This document shows, piece by piece, positions 45,432-52,493 of a stretch of DNA of 64,000 nt. Every line of letters begins with the position of its first letter. Position 1 is the first letter of the stretch. Both the position numbers and the translations under genes were made by a program. The notes under the pieces were generated by a model that was given only the letters and a program-made list of their open reading frames with translations, was not told where the DNA came from and ran no database searches. Origin of the DNA: Streptomyces sp. NBC_01497 (GTDB taxonomy: Bacteria > Actinomycetota > Actinomycetes > Streptomycetales > Streptomycetaceae); NCBI RefSeq assembly GCF_036250695.1, contig NZ_CP109427.1, forward strand, positions 2,232,001 to 2,296,000, written 5' to 3'.

Positions 45432-47015
45432 TCACTGCGGGGGGTTGCCGTGCTTGCGCGACGGCAGGTCCGCGTGCTTGGTGCGCAGCATCGCGAGGGC
45501 GCTCACCAGGACCTCGCGAGTCTCCGCGGGGTCGATGACGTCGTCGACGAGGCCGCGCTCGGCCGCGTAGTACGGGTGCATGAGTTCGGCCTTGTACTCC
45601 TTGACCATGCGCGAGCGCATGACCTCGGGGTCCTCGGCGTCGGCGATCTGGCGCCGGAAGATCACGTTCGCCGCGCCCTCCGCGCCCATCACGGCGATCT
45701 CGTTGGTGGGCCAGGCATAGGTGAGGTCGGCGCCGATGGACTGCGAGTCCATGACGATGTACGCGCCGCCGTACGCCTTGCGCAGGATGACCGAGATGCG
45801 CGGCACGGTCGCGTTGCAGTACGCGTACAGCAGCTTGGCGCCGTGCCGGATGATGCCGCCGTGCTCCTGGTCGACGCCGGGCAGGAAGCCCGGTACGTCG
45901 AGGAGGGTGATGATCGGGATGTTGAAGGCGTCACACATCTGGACGAATCGCGCGGCCTTCTCGGAGGCCTCGATGTCCAGCACGCCGGCCAGGGACTGGG
46001 GCTGGTTGGCGACGATGCCGACGACCTGCCCTCCCATCCGTCCCAGCGCGCAGATGATGTTGGTGGCCCAGCGCTCGTGGACCTCCAGGAAGTCGCCGTC
46101 GTCGACGAGCTCCTCGATCACCTTGCGCATGTCGTACGGGCGGTTGCCGTCGACGGGCACCAGGTCGAGGAGGGTGTCGGAGTGCCGGTCCGCCGGGTCG
46201 TCGGTGTCGGCGGCCGGTGGGTTCTCGCGGTTGTTCTGCGGGAGCAGCGACAGGAGGTAGCGCACCTCCGTGATGCAGGTCTCCTCGTCGTCGTACGCGA
46301 AGTGGCAGACGCCGGAGGTCTCCGCGTGGACGTCCGCGCCGCCCAGGCCGTTCTGGGTGATCGACTCACCGGTGACGGCCTTGACCACGTCGGGGCCGGT
46401 GATGAACATCTGCGAGGTCTCGCGGACCATGAACACGAAGTCGGTGAGGGCCGGGCTGTAGGCGGCGCCGCCCGCGCACGGGCCGAGCATCACGCTGATC
46501 TGCGGGATGACACCGGAGGCGCGGGTGTTGCGCTGGAAGATGCCGCCGTACCCGGCGAGCGCGGAGACGCCCTCCTGGATGCGGGCGCCGGCGCCGTCGT
46601 TCAGCGACACCAGGGGCGCGCCGGCCGAGATGGCCATGTCCATGATCTTGTGGATCTTGGTGGCGTGGGCCTCGCCGAGCGCGCCGCCGAAGATCCGGAA
46701 GTCGTGGGCGTAGACGAAGACCGTACGGCCCTCGACGGTGCCCCAGCCGGTGATGACACCGTCCGTGTACGGCTTCTTCTCCTCCAGCCCGAACCCGGTC
46801 GCCCGGTGCCGGCGCAACTGCTCGACCTCCCGGAACGATCCCTCGTCGAGCAGCAGTGCGATGCGCTCGCGCGCCGTCAGCTTGCCCTTGGCGTGCTGCG
46901 CCTCGGTCGCCCGGTCGCTGGGGCCTCGGCGGGCTCGCTCGCGCAGAGCCCGCAGTTCCTCGACGCGCCCCCTGGCATCGGCGGGCTCGCCAGAGATCTC
47001 CTCCACTACGGTCAT
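45432..47015 (-). CDS. accB: Acyl-CoA carboxylase beta (carboxyltransferase) subunit AccB
   Basis: 527 aa; transfers carboxyl from biotin to short acyl-CoAs. GAGARIQEGVSALAGYGGIF, QISVMLGPCAGGAAYSPA, LDVPGFLPGVDQEHGGIIRHG and GGAYIVMDSQSIGADLTYAWP are the CT-domain oxyanion-hole motifs. Residue 420 is Ile (in GGAYIV), the AccB-type residue that I recall accepts acetyl-, propionyl- and butyryl-CoA; PccB-type enzymes have Asp at this site. Needs an AccA-type biotin carboxylase from elsewhere. ATG MTVVEEISGE. Confidence 0.95.
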   Translation of the reverse strand: MTVVEEISGEPADARGRVEELRALRERARRGPSDRATEAQHAKGKLTARERIALLLDEGSFREVEQLRRHRATGFGLEEKKPYTDGVITGWGTVEGRTVFVYAHDFRIFGGALGEAHATKIHKIMDMAISAGAPLVSLNDGAGARIQEGVSALAGYGGIFQRNTRASGVIPQISVMLGPCAGGAAYSPALTDFVFMVRETSQMFITGPDVVKAVTGESITQNGLGGADVHAETSGVCHFAYDDEETCITEVRYLLSLLPQNNRENPPAADTDDPADRHSDTLLDLVPVDGNRPYDMRKVIEELVDDGDFLEVHERWATNIICALGRMGGQVVGIVANQPQSLAGVLDIEASEKAARFVQMCDAFNIPIITLLDVPGFLPGVDQEHGGIIRHGAKLLYAYCNATVPRISVILRKAYGGAYIVMDSQSIGADLTYAWPTNEIAVMGAEGAANVIFRRQIADAEDPEVMRSRMVKEYKAELMHPYYAAERGLVDDVIDPAETREVLVSALAMLRTKHADLPSRKHGNPPQ

Positions 47016-47197
47016 GTACCAACCCTACGAATAGCGCCGCATTGCGCGCGCCGTGGATTCCTCACAGTCTCGCCCGCCGTTTCCTGGTGGAGCCGGACAG
47101 AACAGAGACCCGCAGGTAGCGACCGGACAGCGGGGTGCCCCCTCCCGTTGTGGAGTCTCGATAGTCACGGTGCGCTTTCACCCGTTCGGCCTATGTG

Positions 47198-47255
47198 GTT
47201 GAAATTTGAACTAGCACGCCCTACAGTGGCGCTATCGGGTCGTTGAACTTCGAAC
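47198..47255 (+). promoter_or_regulatory. Two 14-bp near-palindromic motifs upstream of yceI
   Basis: GTTGAAATTTGAAC (47198-47211) and GTTGAACTTCGAAC (47242-47255) share 12 of 14 positions, and the first is almost a perfect palindrome. They flank the likely yceI promoter, 48 nt and 92 nt from its ATG, and look like operators for a dimeric regulator (for example MarR or similar). No adjacent regulator gene. Confidence 0.5.
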
Positions 47256-47302
47256 GAGATCGGCGACCGTGAGCTCGTCCCCCCTTATCCAAGGAGCCCG
47301 TC

Positions 47303-47932
47303 ATGGCCCTCTTCGGCCGCAAGAACAGCACAGACACCGCCGCCACCGCCGCCGTCCCGGCCCAGGGCGCGGTCGACCCCGCCCTCGCGGCGCTCAGCGG
47401 TGAATACGTCCTCGACGCCGCGCACACCGAGATCGGCTTCACCGTCCGCCACGCCATGGTCACCAACATCCGCGGGCACTTCGGCGAGCACGAGGGCAGC
47501 CTGGTCATCGACGGCGTCAACCCGGCGAACTCCACCGCCCTCATCGAGGTCGCCATGGCCTCCGTCGACACCGGCGCCCCGGACCGCGACGGCCACCTGC
47601 GCGCCGGCGACTTCTTCGACGTCGAGACGTTCCCGAAGATGACCTTCCGCTCCACCCACGCCGAGGAGCGCGGCGGCGACTCCTACCGCATCACCGGTGA
47701 CCTCACGATCAAGGGCGTCACCAAGCCCCTCAGCATCGACCTGGAGTTCAACGGCTCCGCCACCGACCCGTTCGGCAACCAGCGCATCGGGTTCGAGGGC
47801 ACGGCCGAGCTGCTCCGCTCCGACTGGGGCCTGACCTACAACGCCGCCCTGGAGACCGGTGGCGTGCTGGTCGGCGACAAGATCAAGCTCGTCTTCGACA
47901 TCTCCGCCATCAAGCAGGCCCCCGCCGCCTGA
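47303..47932 (+). CDS. YceI-family (lipocalin-like) polyisoprenoid-binding protein
   Basis: 209 aa. LSGEYVLDAAHTEIGFTVRHAMVTNIRGHF and GVTKPLSIDLEFNGSATDPFGNQRIGFEGTAELLRSDWGL are the YceI hallmarks. No clear signal peptide at the N-terminus (MALFGRKNSTDTAATAAVP), so it is probably cytoplasmic, unlike the periplasmic E. coli YceI. ATG with AAGGAG upstream (CCAAGGAGCCCGTC). Function in lipid or stress response is inferred only from the family. Confidence 0.93.
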   Translation: MALFGRKNSTDTAATAAVPAQGAVDPALAALSGEYVLDAAHTEIGFTVRHAMVTNIRGHFGEHEGSLVIDGVNPANSTALIEVAMASVDTGAPDRDGHLRAGDFFDVETFPKMTFRSTHAEERGGDSYRITGDLTIKGVTKPLSIDLEFNGSATDPFGNQRIGFEGTAELLRSDWGLTYNAALETGGVLVGDKIKLVFDISAIKQAPAA

Positions 47933-47979
47933 TCCCGGGCGATGACGCAGGAGCGCGAGCGGCACGAGGGCGGTGCCGC

Positions 47980-48026
47980 CGGACGGGTGCGCACCCCGGG
48001 GATCCCCTGGGGCGGGCACCCGTCCG
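47980..48026 (+). terminator. yceI terminator
   Basis: CGGACGGGTG/CACCCGTCCG outer 10-bp stem with an inner CCCCGGGG-rich stem; 47 nt beyond the yceI stop. Confidence 0.7.
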
Positions 48027-48140
48027 CCGTTCTCGAACGGCCCAATGTCCTGTTCCAGCCCGGCAGGAAGGTCAGTTCTGCTGCGTCGCCCTCGAACTCA
48101 CCCGCTGATCAAGATGGTGCGAGGCGGGTCCGGCGGCCCG

Positions 48141-48473
48141 CTACTTCAGGATCTCAAGCATCCGGTTGCAGAGCAGCGCCGCCGAGGCAGGGTTCTGTCC
48201 GGTCACCAGGTTGCGGTCCTCGACCATGTATGGCTTCCAGGCCGGGCCGCGGCTGAAGTTGACCCCTACCCTTTCCTGAATGTCGGTCTCGAGCAGCCAT
48301 GGGGCCCTGGAGCGCAGTCCCGCACCCTCCTCCTCGTTGAGGAAGCATGTGATGTCGAAGCCCTTGAACGGCGACTCGCCGTGGATCCTGGCGGCCAGCA
48401 TTGATGCGGGGCCGTGGCACACGATGAACAGCGGATTGCCCGAGGTCAACTGCGCGGTCGGCAACCGCCCCAC
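48141..48473 (-). pseudogene. Truncated DJ-1/PfpI-family protein (N-terminal half missing)
   Basis: 110 codons corresponding to the C-terminal half of a DJ-1/PfpI (Hsp31-like) protein: nucleophile-elbow IVCHGPASML, FKGFDITCFLNEEEGAG, APWLLETDIQERVG, NLVTGQNPASAALLCNRML. A TAG lies just upstream, so the N-terminal domain (normally about 110-120 aa) is missing. The elbow Cys remains, but without the N-terminal part the protein cannot fold normally. It borders a broken DUF6233 gene; the junction carries an imperfect inverted repeat (48481-48489/48498-48507). Confidence 0.75.
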
Positions 48474-48502
48474 GTCGGCGTCGAACTAGAATCGAACCTA
48501 AG

Positions 48503-48839
48503 TTCGATCTGCCGCCCGACGTGCCTCACCTTCAGACTGCAGCGACAACTGCACACCTGGCTGGGCCAGGCCGAGCCTTGGCCGCCTCCGCGCAGGCGGG
48601 ACAGCAGCGGCGCGAGCGGGAGGCCGACGCGAAACGCCCGCCCGTCGGCGACTGGATCATCAGCAGTCAGCGGCTGACGCCCGGCTTCCCGGCGTGGCCG
48701 CGCACCGGGGACTGCTGGGACATCAAGCCGGGCATGAAGGCCATCCTCGCGCGAGCAGGCCGTGGAGGCGCTGAGCCACGATGTGGCACGGTCGTGTCCG
48801 GCGTGCCGGCCGGAGCGGGAGCTGGGGATGCTGGAGTGA
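48503..48839 (+). pseudogene. Frameshifted DUF6233-family gene
   Basis: Parts of a Streptomyces DUF6233 protein appear in order but in two or more frames. FDLPPDVPHL in one frame is followed by RLQRQLHTWLGQAE in the next. Then ALAASAQAGQQRRER...ADAKRPPVGDWIISS returns to the first, followed by TGDCWDIKPGMKAI and, after another shift, REQAVEALSHDVARSCPACRPERELGMLE with the Cys-x2-Cys end. The assignment is from memory of the family pattern. At least three frameshifts, so not translated as a whole. Confidence 0.65.
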
Positions 48840-48862
48840 GCGGCCAGGTAGATCCTGGTGGC

Positions 48863-49072
48863 ATGGCTCCGATCGTCGTGCATCCGCCCTCCACCACCGC
48901 CGGTGGCCGGCGGGTCACTGTGCGCGGCGAGAGCCTCGGGCTGGCGCACTCGGACCACGACCTCGTCGTGTTCCTGATGGGCGCCGGGCTACCGGACGCC
49001 GAGGAGGTGCTCGACAACCCGACATGGGTCGAATGGCGGGGCGGGCAGGCCCACGAATACACAGGCCCGTGA
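48863..49072 (+). CDS. Small Streptomyces-specific protein downstream of a DUF6233-type gene
   Basis: 69 aa, MAPIVVHPPSTTAGGRRVTV...DNPTWVEWRGGQAHEYTG. In streptomycetes a protein of this type commonly follows DUF6233 genes, as I recall. It appears intact, with its ATG 23 nt after the pseudogene stop, but whether it is still expressed is unclear. Its stop overlaps the GTG of the ligase remnant. Confidence 0.6.
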   Translation: MAPIVVHPPSTTAGGRRVTVRGESLGLAHSDHDLVVFLMGAGLPDAEEVLDNPTWVEWRGGQAHEYTGP

Positions 49073-49265
49073 CCTGGCCCCGGCCCTGGCCCCCGCCCGA
49101 GCCCGCGCTCACCACCCCCGTCGACACCCCGCCCGGCCCGCGCGCTTCGCGGCTGAGCCGAAATGGGACGGCTACCGGGCCCTCCTCCACCGCACCGAGG
49201 CGGGCGTCGTCATCCGCTCGCGCCGCGGCACCGACCTGGTGCCGGGCTTCCCTGGCATCGCGGAC
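49069..49265 (+). pseudogene. ATP-dependent DNA ligase N-terminal remnant
   Basis: A frame beginning VTWPRPWPPPEPALTTPVDTPP shifts to RFAAEPKWDGYRALLHRTEAG...SRRGTDLVPGFPGIA. The EPKWDGYR block (49155-49178) is the motif I active-site region (nucleotidyl Lys) of LigC/LigD-type ATP-dependent ligases, and the SRRGTD block follows as in that family. Nothing matching the nucleotidyltransferase core or OB domain remains after about 49265. The N-terminal part is frameshifted against the motif. Confidence 0.7.
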
Positions 49266-49424
49266 CCCGCCCGCTCTGCTGCTGCCACCTGGTACAGCGC
49301 TCTGCGGCGAACCGATCGTGGGAAGGCGAGCGGACGTCCCGCTCCCGCGCCAGCTCCCGGGACCGGGACCGACGCCGGTAATAAAGAGGCGGTACGCGGT
49401 CACGGGGCGAAACGCCGCTCCGGC

Positions 49425-50807
49425 TCAGAAGCCGCCGCCGTCTCCCCCGCCACCGCCGAAGCCCCCGTCTCCCCCGCCGAAGCCGCCGCCGTCCCCGAAG
49501 CCGCCACCGCCGAAGTCGCCGGGATCGTAGTCGGCGCCGGAGGTGTCACCGCCCACGTCGCCGCCGGCCGCCGGGTCCGCCGCGTACGCCGGGCCGGTCA
49601 GCGCCGAGCCGAGGAGCGTGCCGAACAGCAGGCCGGGCAGCAGGCCCCCGCCGAAGTAGCCGCCCGCCCAGGGCCCGTACACCGGCCCCGCCTCCCAGTA
49701 GGGCCGCCGCCCGTAGACCGTGTCGACGTTGCGCGCGTCCGGCTCCTCGCCGTTGTCGATCCGCGCCGCGTCGGCCGCGCAGACCGGCACCGCACGGGGC
49801 ACCCCGCCCTGCGGGGTCCACTCCTCGTCCCGTACGGAAGGACCGTGCCGCGGATCGAAGAAACAGGGCGGGCGCCGCTGGGGCAGGGCCTCGCCCCGCC
49901 TGCGTGCCGCGAGTGACGCGAGCGCGAACCGGCCGTCCTCCAGCGCGGAGGTGACCGGGCGCACGTCCTCGGGGTGCTTCGCCGCCGCCATCCGAGCCTT
50001 CGCGCTCTCGTACGCGTCGAGCCCGTCCGCGTAGTCCTTGCGCATGGCCTCGTCCGCCCCCGCTTCGCCGGGATGGAAGTCCAGCCTGTCGAGTTCCTCG
50101 CCGAAGGCCGTGATGTCCTCGTCCACGACGACCCGCAGCCGTTCCAGCGCCTCCCGCTCCTGGCTCGCGCGCCGGTTGCGGTTGCGCCGGGCCACCGTGT
50201 AGACGCCCGCCGTACCCACGACGGCCGCGGCGCCGAAGACCAGGAGCGCGGTTCCCGAACCGGGGCCGCCGGCGGAGTTGCCGTGCCAGGAGGCTGGGGC
50301 GTGGCCGTGCAACTGCGGGAGCGCCTGGTCGACGAAGGAGTTGAGCTGGGTGTTCGTGGACAGCGGACCGCCCGCCTTCACGGACGCCGTCAGGTTGGCG
50401 ACGGCCTGCCGGGACAGGACGGAGGCGTCCGCGCCCGCGTTGAAGCCGGCTCCCAGCCGGATCGCGTACAGGCCGGTGATGCCGGTGTCGGTCCGTACGC
50501 TGCGCAGCACGCTGTTCGGCGGGAAGTCCGCGCTGCTCGGCAGGACCGCGACGAACAGCGGCTTGTCGGCCTTTTTGATCTTCTCCGCGATCGCGTTGGC
50601 CTGGGCGCCCGAGAGCTGGTTCGTCGCCCGCGGGTCGACGTAGACGGGTCCGCCCTTGAGGGCGGAGGCCACGGTGTCGGGACCGGTGGCCGCCTCGGGA
50701 TGGGTCCCGGTGCCGGTGGCCCCTTCGGTTGCGGGCGCGACGACGAACGCCGCGGCGGAACCGGCCAGCAGTGCCCCGGCGATGGTGGTTGAGCGCCTGT
50801 GCCCCAT
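49425..50807 (-). CDS. Membrane protein with extracytoplasmic domain and Gly-rich tail
   Basis: 460 aa. N-terminal signal sequence (about 1-28, TIAGALLAGSAAAFVVAPA), an extracytoplasmic alpha/beta domain (about 45-165; LKGGPVYVDPRATNQLSGAQ, KKADKPLFVAVLP), then one transmembrane segment (about 185-208, TALLVFGAAAVVGTAGVYTV), a cytoplasmic helical region rich in Arg/Glu and a DGGGFGGGDGGF-type Gly tail. Similar streptomycete proteins have a TPM-like domain. Function unknown. ATG at MGHRRSTTIAG, without a clear ribosome site. Confidence 0.75.
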   Translation of the reverse strand: MGHRRSTTIAGALLAGSAAAFVVAPATEGATGTGTHPEAATGPDTVASALKGGPVYVDPRATNQLSGAQANAIAEKIKKADKPLFVAVLPSSADFPPNSVLRSVRTDTGITGLYAIRLGAGFNAGADASVLSRQAVANLTASVKAGGPLSTNTQLNSFVDQALPQLHGHAPASWHGNSAGGPGSGTALLVFGAAAVVGTAGVYTVARRNRNRRASQEREALERLRVVVDEDITAFGEELDRLDFHPGEAGADEAMRKDYADGLDAYESAKARMAAAKHPEDVRPVTSALEDGRFALASLAARRRGEALPQRRPPCFFDPRHGPSVRDEEWTPQGGVPRAVPVCAADAARIDNGEEPDARNVDTVYGRRPYWEAGPVYGPWAGGYFGGGLLPGLLFGTLLGSALTGPAYAADPAAGGDVGGDTSGADYDPGDFGGGGFGDGGGFGGGDGGFGGGGGDGGGF

Positions 50808-51007
50808 ACGGTCACTTTACGCCTTTTGTACCTATCTGTTGCCCGAGTGGATGATCACGCGCGGGGCCCCGCCGGGCCTCCGCGGGAGCGGCCCGCCAGG
50901 TGCGCCGCGGCATGCCGCCCCCGCGTCAGCGCGGCCTGCGTACGGCCACGGGGCGCCCGGGCGGTGGCGTGGGGGTGCGGCGCGTCCCCTCGGCCGATGA
51001 GGCCCCC

Positions 51008-51157
51008 GAGGCACGCCCGTGCGGTGCGGCCCCGTGCGGGCGTCCGCTCGGGGCGATGGGGCGGCACGAGGCACGCCCGTGCGGTACGGCCCGTGCGGGC
51101 GTCCGCTCGGGGCGATGGGGCGGCACGAGGCACGCCCGTGCGGTACGGCCCGTGCGG
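51008..51157. repeat. 59-bp tandem repeat
   Basis: Copy 1 at 51008-51067 (60 nt, one extra C and one base change), copy 2 at 51068-51126, and a partial third copy (first 31 nt) at 51127-51157. The unit begins GAGGCACGCCCGTGCGGTAC and ends GGCGATGGGGCGGCAC. It lies in the 410-nt gap between the membrane protein gene (start 50807) and the LacI regulator stop (51218). No coding role; the rest of the gap holds no gene. Confidence 0.9.
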
Positions 51158-51217
51158 CAGCTCCGGGCCCCCGGCACCGGAGCCCGCCGCGTCGGGCCCC
51201 TCCCCGATGACGAGGCG

Positions 51218-52192
51218 TCAGGGCGCCGAGCGGCGCACCACGAGGTCCGTCGGCAGGACCACGGGGTCGCCCGGCGCACGGGTGCCGCCGAGGTGTTCGA
51301 GGAGCATCCGGGCGGCGGTCTCCCCCAGCAGCCGGGCCGGCTGGCGGACGGTGGTGAGCGGGGGCTCGGTGTGCCGGGCCATCGGCAGGTCGTCGAAGCC
51401 GATCACCGCGATGTCGTCGGGCACGCTACGGCCCGCGGCGCGCAGGGCCCGCAGCGCGCCCGCGGCGCTGAGGTCGTTGTGGGCGAACACGGAGTCGAAG
51501 GACGTGCCCGCCGCGATGTGGTGCTCCACCGCCCGGCGCCCCGCCCGCTCGGTGAAGTCGCCCGGCGCCACGAGGTGCTCGGGCAGGACCTCGGCGAAGC
51601 CGCGCAACCGGTCCCGCACGCACGGGAAGTGCTCGGGTCCCGCGACGACGAGGGGCCGGGTGCGCCCGCCCGCCCTCAGGTGGCGCGCGGCGGACGCGGC
51701 GCCCTCGTGATTGGTCGTCACGACGGAGGGGAACGCCGGGTGCCGGCCCCGGTCGTCGATCAGCACGACCGGCAGACCGCCCCGGTGCATGGCGGCGATC
51801 GTGTCGAGGGTGTTCTCCGGCTCGACGACGAGGAGTCCGTCGAAGGCGCGGGCCGACACCTGGGCCGCGAACCGCTCGACCGACTCGGTGCCCCGGTTGC
51901 AGGTGTAGAGGAGCAGGCCGTACCCGGCCGCCTCGACGGTGTCCACGACGCCTTGGAGCACCTCGGCGATCCAGGACCAGGTGAGCGAGGGGACCAGCAT
52001 GCCGACCGTGCGACTGGTGCCGCGGGCGAGGCCGACGGCGCCCGAACTCGGGACGTAACCGAGCCGGCCGATGACCGCGCGGACCCGGGCGGCCGTCGCC
52101 GCGTCGACTTCACTTCTGGTATTGATGACGCGCGAAACGGTCGTCTTGCTCACCCCGGCCTGGCGTGCGACGTCCGCGATCGTCACACGCAT
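51218..52192 (-). CDS. LacI-family transcriptional regulator
   Basis: 324 aa. HTH at residues 3-24 (VTIADVARQAGVSKTTVSRVI) with the hinge helix region near 50, followed by a periplasmic-binding-protein-like effector domain (VVLIDDRGRHPAFPSVVTTNHEGAA, IAVIGFDDLPMARHTEPPLTTVRQP). Divergent from the secreted GH30 enzyme; its operator is probably the 18-bp palindrome between them. The effector is presumably a sugar released by the glycosidase. Confidence 0.95.
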   Translation of the reverse strand: MRVTIADVARQAGVSKTTVSRVINTRSEVDAATAARVRAVIGRLGYVPSSGAVGLARGTSRTVGMLVPSLTWSWIAEVLQGVVDTVEAAGYGLLLYTCNRGTESVERFAAQVSARAFDGLLVVEPENTLDTIAAMHRGGLPVVLIDDRGRHPAFPSVVTTNHEGAASAARHLRAGGRTRPLVVAGPEHFPCVRDRLRGFAEVLPEHLVAPGDFTERAGRRAVEHHIAAGTSFDSVFAHNDLSAAGALRALRAAGRSVPDDIAVIGFDDLPMARHTEPPLTTVRQPARLLGETAARMLLEHLGGTRAPGDPVVLPTDLVVRRSAP

Positions 52193-52240
52193 GCTGACCT
52201 CCCGCTTCGCGCGCCATCGACGCGTGCTGCCGGTACCGCG

Positions 52241-52258
52241 ACCGGTTCCGGAACCGGT
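52241..52258. promoter_or_regulatory. 18-bp perfect palindrome between the lacI-type and GH30 genes
   Basis: ACCGGTTCCGGAACCGGT, perfect dyad, 49 nt from the regulator start and 236 nt from the GH30 start. CGGTACCG flanks it on the left (52231-52238) and GGTACCG on the right (52256-52262). Such a dyad is typical of LacI operators. Confidence 0.6.
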
Positions 52259-52493
52259 ACCGGCGCCTGTGCGTGAGTCAACCGCCCACCGGACGGGCCG
52301 TCAACACTTCACGCGGACATTGGTCCGCACCTTTGTTACAGAGCACGGGTCCCGCAGGTCAGCCCCGAAGAGGCCGCCGTCCGCCTTCAGTTCCTGAAAG
52401 CGGAACCTCTTGACGGATCTCCGGAGGCGCAGTTCACTCTCGCCGCACCCTGAATCGCTCCCCCACCTCAGTGTCGAGAAGGGCAGCCCCACC

